Made by a program: the position numbers and the translations under genes. From assembly GCF_029026145.1 (NCBI RefSeq), contig NZ_CP119078.1:214501-278500 (forward strand): a stretch of 64,000 nt of DNA. The letters are read 5' to 3'. Shown here in pieces: positions 1 to 7,102 of this stretch. Numbering within the stretch: the first letter of the stretch is position 1; every line of letters starts with the position of its first letter. Source of the DNA: Legionella cardiaca. Lineage in GTDB: Bacteria; Pseudomonadota; Gammaproteobacteria; Legionellales; Legionellaceae. The notes below the pieces were generated by a model that saw only the letters and a program-made list of their open reading frames with translations, ran no database searches and was not told where the DNA came from.

Positions 1-736
1 AATCTATTACACTACACAATGTGGTGCGTACATTGTTCATATGAAACGCGGACAAAAATGCACGATAAGAGACACTGTTGCGAATAAATCTGGGAAGACA
101 GGAGTTTTGTAAACACCAAAAACCATCAAGTCTAATTACGTGAATAGGTACTTTATTTTTTAATGCTAGCTTGGCCGCGCCATTGTAGACTCTAGGTGGT
201 TCTTGTTCTAACCTTGCAAAATTACCTTGCGGGAAAATAGCAACACAGCCTTTATTGTTAAGTATTTCACTTGCGAGTTCTAACGCGTCGGAATTAGCGG
301 AGCGTCCATTATCATCTTTAGTTGCATGGGCTTTTACCGGTATAGTTTTAAACATCTTCATAAAAGAAGCTACCCCGGGTACTGCATTAAATGAATCTGT
401 GGCAAAAAAACGAGGTGGGGTGCCTTTCATTTTTGAGGCAACCACAACGGCTTCCCAGCCAGTTCGATGGGGACCTAGTGCAAGGAGTTTACTTTCTGCA
501 TCAGGAATCTCTAAATCGCCACCTTTCGTATGCATCATGCGCGTCATACATACTAAAACACCGGCTATAATACGAGCCAAACGATTATCATAGTTAAGAC
601 GATTGTTAGATTCAGCAAACTTTACAAGCGCCATTGTCGCTACAACAACCCCAGTAAATAGGAGTAATAAAGTATAAGTACTCGATAGCGAGTCATCAGA
701 ATTGTTGAGGTCTAATTGGGAATCAAAGCCAGGCAT
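1..736 (-). CDS. PlsC-like lysophospholipid acyltransferase (3' end beyond window)
   Basis: 245 residues are visible; the gene runs off the left edge. A hydrophobic segment lies near residues 21-37. An acyltransferase block follows: GPHRTGWE (88-95) fits the H-X4-D motif, and IFPQGNF (167-173) fits the FPEGT-type phosphate-binding motif. Such enzymes acylate lysophosphatidic acid or related lysolipids at the inner membrane. The usual catalytic Asp is Glu95 here and the FPEG Glu is Gln, so either this is a divergent subfamily or activity is altered. The start is well set by AAGGAG seven bases before the ATG at 736. Its substrate cannot be read from the sequence. Confidence 0.75.
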   Translation of the reverse strand, partial: MPGFDSQLDLNNSDDSLSSTYTLLLLFTGVVVATMALVKFAESNNRLNYDNRLARIIAGVLVCMTRMMHTKGGDLEIPDAESKLLALGPHRTGWEAVVVASKMKGTPPRFFATDSFNAVPGVASFMKMFKTIPVKAHATKDDNGRSANSDALELASEILNNKGCVAIFPQGNFARLEQEPPRVYNGAAKLALKNKVPIHVIRLDGFWCLQNSCLPRFIRNSVSYRAFLSAFHMNNVRTTLCSVID

Positions 737-876
737 GTAATTAACTCCTTTAAAAGACTAAATCGATTAAGAGTTAGCCGTCCAAAATTTGCTATAGTAC
801 CTTTAAAATTGAGGTTGTCAATTAAATGCCCAAATGAAGAGTTAAGCGATTCCCTAAGAAAAAAGCTGGCTTTACA

Positions 877-904
877 GTAGGTTAGGTCATTTTGACCTAA
901 CAAA
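877..904 (+). repeat. REP-like palindrome, variant copy 1
   Basis: The element reads GTAG, then a 9-base arm (GTTAGGTCA), TTT, the complementary arm (TGACCTAAC) and AAA. It has the same layout as the copies at 1363, 2003 and 19357, but both arms carry one compensatory change, so the hairpin is kept. GTAG is the 5' tetranucleotide typical of REP elements served by RAYT transposases, one of which is encoded at 1464-1991. Confidence 0.75.
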
Positions 905-963
905 TCATCTATACTTCAATACATGATCCTCTTTTAAGATATATCGCTGACAAGGAGATAGTT

Positions 964-1359
964 ATGAGTATATCTAAGTTGGTTTATCCATTTTTGTCTA
1001 TTTTTATCGTTGTTATTAGTGTTGCCTCTACAAACTGTTTCGCCGATCGTGGTTTCCGTGGGCCAGGTGGTGTTGGTGGCGTTGGTGGTGTTGGTGGCGT
1101 TGGTGGCGTTGGCGGCGTTGGTGGCGTTGGCGGTGTTGGTGGCGTTGGCGGTGTTGGTGGCGTAGGTGGTGTTGGTGGCGTAGGCGGTGTCGGTGGCGTA
1201 GGCGGTGTCGGTGGGGTGTATCATTATAATAATGAAAACGTTGATCATTACTATCCAAACAATGGTTGGGTTGCTCCGACAGTTATTCTCAATGGTTCAA
1301 GCAATTGCCAAACATGTGATTCTAATGGCAACTGCATCCAAAATCAGGGCTGCAATTAA
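964..1359 (+). CDS. Secreted protein with 17 tandem Gly-Gly-Val repeats
   Basis: 131 aa. It begins with a basic-hydrophobic signal peptide (about residues 1-28, ending near CFADR), so export is expected. Residues 35-85 are 17 uninterrupted GGV units encoded by 1066-1218. The C-terminus is His/Tyr/Asn-rich and then Cys-rich (CQTCDSNGNC, with a last Cys next to the end). AAGGAG lies seven bases before the ATG. The 9-bp coding unit would let copy number change by slippage without breaking the frame. No function is recognised; Gly-rich secreted repeats suggest a structural or surface role, but this is a guess. It sits between two REP-like palindromes. Confidence 0.75.
   Translation: MSISKLVYPFLSIFIVVISVASTNCFADRGFRGPGGVGGVGGVGGVGGVGGVGGVGGVGGVGGVGGVGGVGGVGGVGGVGGVGGVYHYNNENVDHYYPNNGWVAPTVILNGSSNCQTCDSNGNCIQNQGCN
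1066..1218 (+). repeat. Coding minisatellite, 17 x 9 bp (GGV)
   Basis: Seventeen in-frame 9-bp units of the form GGN-GGN-GTN, with synonymous variation (GTT/GTC/GTA/GTG) increasing towards the 3' end. Third-position divergence suggests the array is not brand new, while the central units are close enough for slippage. Confidence 0.9.
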
Positions 1360-1362
1360 ATA

Positions 1363-1390
1363 GTAGGTTGGGTCATTTTGACCCAACAAA
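1363..1390 (+). repeat. REP-like palindrome copy 2 (left flank of RAYT)
   Basis: GTAG, 9-base arm GTTGGGTCA, TTT, arm TGACCCAAC, AAA. It is a perfect 9-bp hairpin with the GTAG tetranucleotide on its 5' side. It lies 73 bp before the RAYT start codon and faces the inverted copy at 2003-2030. Confidence 0.88.
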
Positions 1391-1463
1391 ATTAAAATTG
1401 ATTGCAAGAACAATCCAAAAACAATATAAGGATAGCTTAAGGAAATATAAAGCAGTCTAAATC

Positions 1464-1991
1464 ATGGAATATCGAAGAGTAATCATACCTGGAGCGGTTT
1501 ATTTCTTTACATTGAATTTAAAAAATAGAAATAGTGAATTACTAGTTAAAGAGATTGATAAGTTACGAATAGCCTTTCAACAAATAAAAAGAAAATACCC
1601 TTTTAAAATTAAAGGCATTGTCATTTTGCCCGAACACCTTCATATGATGATCCGTCTCCCAGCAGGAGATAGTAATTACTCACTTAGAATACGATTGATT
1701 AAAAGTGTTTTTACCCATCAACTTCATATTAATGAATCGATTGGTCCATCAAGAAGGAAACAAGGTGAACGAGGAATTTGGCAGCGACGATTTTGGGAGC
1801 ATCTCATTCGCGATGAAAAAGATTATGAACATCATTTAAATTACATTCACTTTAATCCCGTAAAGCATGGTTATGTAAAACGTGCTTCAGATTGGCCTTA
1901 TTCAAGTATACATCGCGACATTAAAGCAGGACTTTTAGAGGCAAATTGGGCATGTGTACATGATTTTAGCGAGAATTTATTTGGAGAGTGA
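1464..1991 (+). CDS. REP-associated tyrosine transposase (RAYT, Y1/IS200-like)
   Basis: 175 aa, full length for the family. The HUH-type metal motif is HLH at 58-60 (PEHLHMM), and the presumed nucleophile Tyr127 lies in NYIHFNPVKHG, the hallmark of TnpA-REP proteins. A basic stretch at 97-110 and the WPYSS motif near 144-148 are also typical. RAYTs nick single-stranded DNA at REP hairpins and are thought to spread them; they are usually single-copy domesticated proteins. The gene is bracketed by two inverted GTAG palindromes (1363-1390 and 2003-2030), the expected arrangement of a RAYT with its own REPs. No strong Shine-Dalgarno is seen before the ATG. Confidence 0.9.
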   Translation: MEYRRVIIPGAVYFFTLNLKNRNSELLVKEIDKLRIAFQQIKRKYPFKIKGIVILPEHLHMMIRLPAGDSNYSLRIRLIKSVFTHQLHINESIGPSRRKQGERGIWQRRFWEHLIRDEKDYEHHLNYIHFNPVKHGYVKRASDWPYSSIHRDIKAGLLEANWACVHDFSENLFGE

Positions 1992-2002
1992 GGGGCGTGG
2001 AA

Positions 2003-2030
2003 TTTGTTGGGTCAAAATGACCCAACCTAC
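2003..2030 (-). repeat. REP-like palindrome copy 3 (right flank of RAYT)
   Basis: Exact inverse complement of the copy at 1363-1390, starting 11 bases after the RAYT stop codon. Together the two form an inverted pair around the gene. Confidence 0.88.
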
Positions 2031-2321
2031 TTGCTGGTCCGATATTTTATACAAGACTGGATCAATTAATATTTCAAACTCTTCTGTATTAACAATAAGA
2101 TATCTTATAGATTTAGATTTTGTGTCCCAATGCAATGCAGTAGTAATTTCCATGATAATCTCAAAATTCCATTTATTATATAAATATAGTCTATAAATAT
2201 GCCTAAAGGTCTATTATTGGTAATAGTGGTTAAATGGCGGTCTATCCTATGGGATCTATAATGAGGATTTTATTCAAACTTTAAAGTTGAGTTTTTCATA
2301 TTTCTAAGCTTTAATTTTACT

Positions 2322-2456
2322 TGGGTGGTACAAATTAAATTTCCATTGTCTATCTGCGATGGTTATTCTTAAGATTACTATTATCTATTACTCGCTCATT
2401 GCTACTAGTTATTATGGGTGACGCTAAATTATAAAAGAAAAATTATTACCACCCAT
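2322..2456 (+). ncRNA. Candidate retron msr-msd RNA upstream of the RT
   Basis: The roughly 450 bp between the REP palindrome and the RT start holds no convincing ORF but does hold structure. TGGGTGGTA (2322-2330) is complementary to TACCACCCA (2447-2455), a possible a1/a2 pair. Inside it are CCATTG/CGATGG (stem of six with one G-U, about 2343-2362) and a near-palindrome around CTTAAG. ATGGGTG (2414-2420) can pair alternatively with CACCCAT (2450-2456). Retron RNAs normally lie directly upstream of the RT. The exact boundaries and the branching G are not determined here. Confidence 0.4.
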
Positions 2457-2475
2457 TAATTTTCGGGCGATCTAT

Positions 2476-4098
2476 ATGGACAAAATTTCATTTAAAGACT
2501 GCCTTACGGTTAAAGATTTATCCAGATTTTTGGGTATGGATTACTCTCAGCTATCCTCCATGATTTATCCAAGTACAAGCTCTTTGTATATAACTTTTAT
2601 TATTCCTAAAAAAAGCGGATCTGACAGAATAATAGATGCTCCTAAAGCAAAACTTAAGTCTATCCAGAGAGCTTTGGTTAAAGAGTTTAATCAAATCTAT
2701 TTGCCTAGAATTAATGCGCACGGATTTATTTGTAAAAGAAGCATTATTACAAATGCTAAACATCACATAAATAAAAAATATGTTTTCAATTTGGATTTAA
2801 AAGATTTTTTCCCCTCTATCCATTTTGGGAGGGTAAGAAATCTATTTATGAGTAATTTATTTTCATTTACTTATGAGGTGGCTACTGTTCTAGCTCATAT
2901 TTGTTGCCATAATGGAAGATTGCCTCAAGGAGCGCCCACGTCGCCTGTTTTAACTAATATGATTGCTTTCAAATTAGATAATGAGTTACTGAAATTATCC
3001 ATTGAAAATAAATGCTCTTTTACTAGGTACGTAGATGATCTAACTTTTTCATTTTCCTGTCAGAAAAATAAATTACCCCCTGATATCATCTGCTTGAATG
3101 GGGATGAGAATATTACTCCAGGGAATAAGTTGCAAAAGATAATAGAAAAAAATGGCTTTGAAATTAATTTGAGTAAATGTCGATTGCATCATGTTACACA
3201 AAGTCAAAAAGTTACGGGTATAGTTGTAAATAATAAAACTAATGTACAACGTGGTTTTATTAATAAAACTCGATCTATGCTTTATGCTTGGGAAAGATTT
3301 GGTTTAGAGGCAGGAGCCAAAGAATATATCACCAGTTATTTAGAAAAAGACTATGGAACATACGATAAAAAAAGAATTCTTTCTGAACCATCAGCATATT
3401 TTAATTTAGTCATAAAAGGTCGAATTAACTATATTGGCATGGTAAGAGGCAATCAAGATAGTATCTATAAAAAGCTGCTTTATAAGTACAGTGTTCTTAA
3501 TGGCGAGCCCGATGAAAATCTGAAAAAAACTTCAAATGATATTCTCGCAGATAGTATATTCATTGTTGAGCATAGTATAGAAGGTACTCAGGGAACAGCT
3601 TTTCTAGTCGACAAATTAGGCTTGGTTACTGTTTGGCATGTTGTAGAGGGAGTAACGAGTGAAACCAGTTGTTTTTTAGATTTTTTTAGATTTTATGATA
3701 GTGACATTAAGAGAAAGGCGGTTCTACATAATTCTTCTAAAAGCAAAGATTTGGCAATTTTTAAGTTTAGCAACAATTTTCAAGGCATAGTCCCGCTTAA
3801 GTTGGGGGATAGTGCTAAATTAAAACAAGGTGATGAAATCAAATTAATAGGTTTTCCAAGTTACAATATAGGTGATCACTATCATTGTAATATGGGAAAG
3901 ATTACTCAAAGGAAAAAAGTTCTTGGCATAAATGTGTGGTTAATCGATATTCCGATAACTCATGGAATCAGTGGTGGACCTGTATTAAATAGTAATGATG
4001 AAGTTATTGGAATCGCAACGGTAGGATCTGAAAAGCATGATAGCACAACTATAAGCCATGGCTTTATTCCTATAGCAGATGCCTTAAAATTATTGTGA
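2476..4098 (+). CDS. Retron reverse transcriptase fused to trypsin-like protease
   Basis: 540 aa in two parts. Residues 1-340 are a retron-type RT: NAKHH (93-97) and VTG (246-248) match the two retron-specific signatures, DLKDFFPS (107-114) carries the first catalytic Asp, QGAPTSP (151-157) is motif B', and YVDD (185-188) is the active site. Residues 355-540 are a chymotrypsin-fold protease with a complete triad by motif: His388 (TVWHVV), Asp425 (KDLAIF), Ser499 (GISGGPV). Retrons are anti-phage systems in which the RT/msDNA complex restrains an effector; fused proteases are a known effector type. The gene is visibly AT-rich and ends 71 bp before an att repeat. No separate effector gene is nearby. 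The Shine-Dalgarno is weak, and the ATG is chosen because it precedes the conserved N-terminal region. Confidence 0.9.
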   Translation: MDKISFKDCLTVKDLSRFLGMDYSQLSSMIYPSTSSLYITFIIPKKSGSDRIIDAPKAKLKSIQRALVKEFNQIYLPRINAHGFICKRSIITNAKHHINKKYVFNLDLKDFFPSIHFGRVRNLFMSNLFSFTYEVATVLAHICCHNGRLPQGAPTSPVLTNMIAFKLDNELLKLSIENKCSFTRYVDDLTFSFSCQKNKLPPDIICLNGDENITPGNKLQKIIEKNGFEINLSKCRLHHVTQSQKVTGIVVNNKTNVQRGFINKTRSMLYAWERFGLEAGAKEYITSYLEKDYGTYDKKRILSEPSAYFNLVIKGRINYIGMVRGNQDSIYKKLLYKYSVLNGEPDENLKKTSNDILADSIFIVEHSIEGTQGTAFLVDKLGLVTVWHVVEGVTSETSCFLDFFRFYDSDIKRKAVLHNSSKSKDLAIFKFSNNFQGIVPLKLGDSAKLKQGDEIKLIGFPSYNIGDHYHCNMGKITQRKKVLGINVWLIDIPITHGISGGPVLNSNDEVIGIATVGSEKHDSTTISHGFIPIADALKLL

Positions 4099-4121
4099 AT
4101 AGTTGTCTATTGTTATTTCTG

Positions 4122-4142
4122 AGTGCCCCATCAGTGCCCCTC
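4122..4142 (+). repeat. Tandem 10-mers, candidate integrase arm sites of a left-hand element
   Basis: AGTGCCCCAT and AGTGCCCCTC are separated by one base (11-bp pitch). The layout and distance to the att repeat (27 bp) copy those of GTCTACATTG/GTCTACATGA at 13500-13520 (25 bp from the right att repeat). This suggests arm-type binding sites of a different integrase that put a second element at this site. Confidence 0.55.
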
Positions 4143-4169
4143 AGAGGTCTTCAACTTTTTCGAACTACA

Positions 4170-4235
4170 CGTAACTACTTGATTTTATTGGTGGGCCCAC
4201 TAGGACTTGAACCTAGGACCAACGGATTATGAGTC
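4170..4235 (+). repeat. Left att repeat (tRNA-Ile2 3' half duplicate)
   Basis: 66 bp identical to 13546-13611. It contains the tRNA 3' half from the anticodon stem to CCA (4189-4235 on the minus strand) plus 19 bp of 3' flank. The identity ends inside the anticodon stem, so this copy is not a functional tRNA; it is the duplicated attachment site. Confidence 0.92.
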
Positions 4236-4354
4236 TGTAAAATAGGGGTTTTAGCGCGTTTTATCAAATTTTAAATTCTTTCAAAAACCTTTTAAAATCA
4301 ACGTTTATAAGCCATAATTTGCCATATTGAAATTTATTTAGTTTTAAATAAAGT

Positions 4355-4375
4355 GTCTACATGGCGTCTACATGG
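4355..4375 (+). repeat. Tandem 10-mers (GTCTACATGG), candidate arm sites at island left end
   Basis: GTCTACATGG occurs twice with one base between. The same pair, slightly diverged and in the same orientation, is at 13500-13520 just inside the other end of the island. Paired short direct repeats near both ends and next to the integrase gene fit arm-type sites of a tyrosine recombinase. Confidence 0.7.
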
Positions 4376-4392
4376 AATTTTAGGGGTAAATT

Positions 4393-5622
4393 ATGGCAGA
4401 AGCTGAAAAGGGTATTAAATTAACCAAAACCATCGTTGATAAACTCGAACATATCGCTGGAAAAACTCAAACTTTTTATCGTGATAATGATTTAAAGGGC
4501 TTTGCTTTAAGAATTACTTCCGGTGGTGTCAAAAGCTTTATCGTAGAAACCAGAATCAACGGCAAAGTAAAAAGAGTCACTATAGGAAAATACGGTAATT
4601 TAACGGTTGAAGAAGCCAGAAAGCAAGCCAAGAGTCTGTTGGGTAGTGTGGCCAGAGGTGATGATCCGATAGCGGAGAAGAAAACTAAAAAAGTTCATGC
4701 CATGACCTTACAGCAGGTATTGAATGACTACCTCAAAGCAAGAAAAGATTTAAAGCCACGCACCTTAAACGATTATCAATGTGTGCTGCATGAAGTCGTG
4801 CCTGACTGGCTTGATAAACCCTTGGTGAATATTACACGAGAGATGATTGCCAAACGACATAGCAAGCATGGTCAGGCAAATAGTAAAGCTCGCGCTAATA
4901 ATGCCATGAGGGTATTAAGAGCTATTTTTAATTACGCCATGTATGAATATCAAGACGGCAATGGTCATCCAATTATCACCATTAACCCAGTCAAATACCT
5001 CTCGCATACCCGTGCATGGTATCGAGTAGATCGAAAACAAACAGTCATCAAACCCCATCAACTAGCTGACTGGTATAAAGCAGTTATTGTATTGGTGGAG
5101 ACTGATAACTATCGCAACGCCTTATTGTGGCATGATTATTTTTTATTGCTCTTATTCACCGGCATGCGAAAAATGGAGGCAGCCTCTTTGCGCTGGGAAG
5201 ATATTGATCTCAAATCCAAAACCATCACTCTGCAAGATACCAAAAACCACGAAATCCACACCTTGCCTATGTCTGACTTTGTTTATGAGTTGATGGAACG
5301 CAGAAGCCGGAATAAAACCACTGAATTTGTTTTCCCAGCTGAAAGTAAAACGGGTTATATCTATGAGCCTAAAAAGGCGGTGAATAGGGTGGTGGAATTA
5401 TCAGGTGTTCCATTTACTTTGCATGATCTGAGAAGAACATTCGCTACTGTTGCTGATAGCCTTGATTTACCTGCTTATGCTTTGAAGCGATTACTCAACC
5501 ATAAAATGAACAATGATGTTACAGCGGGGTACATCATGAAAGACGTTGAACGGTTGAGGAAACCCATGCAACAAGTAACCAATTTTATACTTGAGCATAT
5601 GATGGAGACGGCTGAGTTATGA
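4393..5622 (+). CDS. Tyrosine site-specific integrase
   Basis: 409 aa, the usual length of P4-type phage/island integrases. An N-terminal DUF4102-like arm-binding domain (about 5-90, GFALRIT and VTIGKYG motifs) is followed by a SAM-like core-binding region (about 105-200) and the catalytic domain. The catalytic residues are Arg259 (TGMRKMEA), His344 and Arg347 (HDLRR), His370 and Tyr380 (AGYIMK). It should recombine the 66-bp tRNA-derived sites flanking the island. The gene lies just inside the left att repeat, at the end opposite the intact tRNA. The candidate arm sites at 4355-4375 overlap its upstream region, so self-regulation is plausible. Confidence 0.95.
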   Translation: MAEAEKGIKLTKTIVDKLEHIAGKTQTFYRDNDLKGFALRITSGGVKSFIVETRINGKVKRVTIGKYGNLTVEEARKQAKSLLGSVARGDDPIAEKKTKKVHAMTLQQVLNDYLKARKDLKPRTLNDYQCVLHEVVPDWLDKPLVNITREMIAKRHSKHGQANSKARANNAMRVLRAIFNYAMYEYQDGNGHPIITINPVKYLSHTRAWYRVDRKQTVIKPHQLADWYKAVIVLVETDNYRNALLWHDYFLLLLFTGMRKMEAASLRWEDIDLKSKTITLQDTKNHEIHTLPMSDFVYELMERRSRNKTTEFVFPAESKTGYIYEPKKAVNRVVELSGVPFTLHDLRRTFATVADSLDLPAYALKRLLNHKMNNDVTAGYIMKDVERLRKPMQQVTNFILEHMMETAEL

Positions 5623-5732
5623 ATATTAATGAACTAATAGAGCGCTGGACTTTGGGTATGAGGATCATTTTCGAACTTAATTTTGTCACGTTTTATATTA
5701 TAATTCGTGACAAAAAAGTAATAAAATTATGA
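5619..5732 (+). CDS. Small ORF overlapping integrase stop
   Basis: A 37-codon ORF whose ATG overlaps the integrase stop (ATGA). The product starts MNINELIERW. Translational coupling is possible, but the 3' half runs through the 10-bp hairpin at 5684-5718, so it may be only a chance frame or a truncated remnant. No family recognised. Confidence 0.25.
   Translation: MNINELIERWTLGMRIIFELNFVTFYIIIRDKKVIKL
5684..5718. terminator. Hairpin between convergent integrase and ATPase genes
   Basis: TTTTGTCACG and CGTGACAAAA form a perfect 10-bp stem around a 15-base AT-rich loop, followed by A/T runs on both sides. It lies between two converging genes and suits a bidirectional terminator. Confidence 0.6.
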
Positions 5733-5742
5733 CAGCGATTAT

Positions 5743-6969
5743 TTAATCAAGAAGCGAGAAGGGTATTGCCCAAAGATTATCCCCAAATGACAAACATTTA
5801 TCTCCACTATATAGAACTATCCCGCTTACCCAATTTTTATCAGCTATATTAGCCAGCTTTCTCAAACCACGGAAATCTTGATTAAGAATCGTTTGACTTG
5901 CTTTAACTTCAATACCAATAATCTTGCGTGCATGATTTTCAATAATAAAATCCACTTCCACTTGGTCTTTGTCACGATAGTAATAAATATTCCATGGCTC
6001 ATCTGTTAGAGTACACATTTTTAATAATTCGCTATACACCCAAGTTTCTAGTAAGGCCCCAAAAGATGATCTATCCGTTTCGATGCTCTCGGGTGAAATT
6101 CTATTTAGACAAGCTAGAAGACCACTATCAATAAAATGAATTTTTGGTGATTTAACGATTCTGTTTAGGTTATTATCGTGCCAAGGTTTTAATTGATCTA
6201 CTAAGAATAGCGTTTCAAGCAAGCTAACATATTTTTGTGCCGTTTTAGTATCTAAATTTAATTGACCACCAATCTGAGTAAAATTGGTCAGTTTACCTGA
6301 CTGTTGAGCCAGTACTTCGAGTAAACGAGGCATTTCAACTAATTTTTCAATTGATGAGATATCTTTAACATCGCGCTCTACTATTGCTTTTATATATGAT
6401 CTAGCCCAAGCACTTCGTCTTTCGAAGGTTGGTCTCGTTAACATTTCTGGATATCCTCCAGTAAGAGCTTGCGAAATAACATCATAATGCTCTGAATGTA
6501 TGGTTTTTGTAGGCCAAGACTGATTTTGAGCATACTTTATAAAATGATTTTCTCGGCGTTGAATTTCAGCTAAAGACAGTGGGAATAGGGTTAATATTTC
6601 CATACGACCCGCCAGGCTATCTCCAACTTGAGGTAATGCGAGTAGATTAGCTGATCCAGTTAATAAAAAACGACCGGGCTGTCTATTTTGGTCAATTGAT
6701 AGTTTTATCGCACGCAGTAATTCTGGTGCTCGTTGAATTTCATCGATGATTGCTTTGTCAATTCTATTAACAAAACCAATGGGATCTTGTTTTGCTGCAT
6801 TGAGTATATTGTCATCATCTAAAGTATAGTAAGGCAATGAGGGTGAGTATTCTTTGACTAAAGTTGTCTTTCCTGATTGCCGGGGCCCGTTAATTAAAAC
6901 AACTGGTGTATCTTTCATGGCAATTTCCATTCGACTTTTAAGTTGTCTTGGAAAATTATTGTTGTTCAT
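5743..6969 (-). CDS. AAA ATPase with C-terminal DUF4143 (AAA_14)
   Basis: 408 aa from the ATG at 6969; a TTG two codons upstream has better spacing to AGGA and may be the real start. The Walker A is GPRQSGKT (28-35), the Walker B IIDE (74-77), and the sensor region RFLLTGSANL is conserved. The C-terminal half is DUF4143, with EVDFIIE and IGIEVKAS resembling the E/D-X-K core of restriction-type nucleases. The family is widespread in mobile DNA, and its biological role is not settled. It converges with the integrase. Five 22-bp repeats lie directly upstream, in the place of a promoter or operator. Confidence 0.88.
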   Translation of the reverse strand: MNNNNFPRQLKSRMEIAMKDTPVVLINGPRQSGKTTLVKEYSPSLPYYTLDDDNILNAAKQDPIGFVNRIDKAIIDEIQRAPELLRAIKLSIDQNRQPGRFLLTGSANLLALPQVGDSLAGRMEILTLFPLSLAEIQRRENHFIKYAQNQSWPTKTIHSEHYDVISQALTGGYPEMLTRPTFERRSAWARSYIKAIVERDVKDISSIEKLVEMPRLLEVLAQQSGKLTNFTQIGGQLNLDTKTAQKYVSLLETLFLVDQLKPWHDNNLNRIVKSPKIHFIDSGLLACLNRISPESIETDRSSFGALLETWVYSELLKMCTLTDEPWNIYYYRDKDQVEVDFIIENHARKIIGIEVKASQTILNQDFRGLRKLANIADKNWVSGIVLYSGDKCLSFGDNLWAIPFSLLD

Positions 6970-6992
6970 TTTCAATGAGGTATCCTAAATTT

Positions 6993-7102
6993 CGTCTAAT
7001 ATGGATTATGATTCCGTCCATTATGGATTATAGGTTCGTCCAAAATGGATTATAAGTCCGTCTAATATGGATTATATGTTCGTCCAAAATGGATTGCAAA
7101 CA
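6993..7102. repeat. Five tandem 22-bp repeats upstream of the DUF4143 ATPase
   Basis: Five units of exactly 22 bp start at 6993, 7015, 7037, 7059 and 7081. The shared core is CGTC-(C/T)-A-x-x-ATGGATT, with variable last bases; the fifth unit is the most diverged at its 3' side. There are no spacers, so this is not CRISPR. Two turns of B-DNA per unit would put bound proteins on the same face, as in iterons or an operator array. No other intergenic tandem array of this kind was seen in the island. Confidence 0.9.

Noticed and set aside
712-903. 63-aa minus-strand ORF overlapping the acyltransferase start
   Set aside because: Lies in a different frame over the promoter region and a palindrome; no recognisable features.
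1066-1218. CRISPR-like repetition
   Set aside because: 9-bp coding units with no spacers and a clean reading frame.
934-1258. Antisense frames over the GGV array (Thr/Asn- and His/Arg-rich proteins)
   Set aside because: They are mirror products of the repeat DNA; the plus-strand frame has a signal peptide and Shine-Dalgarno.
1954-2196. 80-aa ORF after the RAYT
   Set aside because: Overlaps the RAYT end and reads through the REP palindrome; composition is that of non-coding AT-rich DNA.
2476-4098. Group II intron or diversity-generating RT
   Set aside because: No maturase or HNH domain, no template/variable repeats; retron NAxxH and VTG motifs are present.
4189-4235. Second functional tRNA gene
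   Set aside because: Only the 3' half is present; similarity stops inside the anticodon stem.
6993-7102. CRISPR array
   Set aside because: 22-bp units abut directly without spacers and no cas genes are near.
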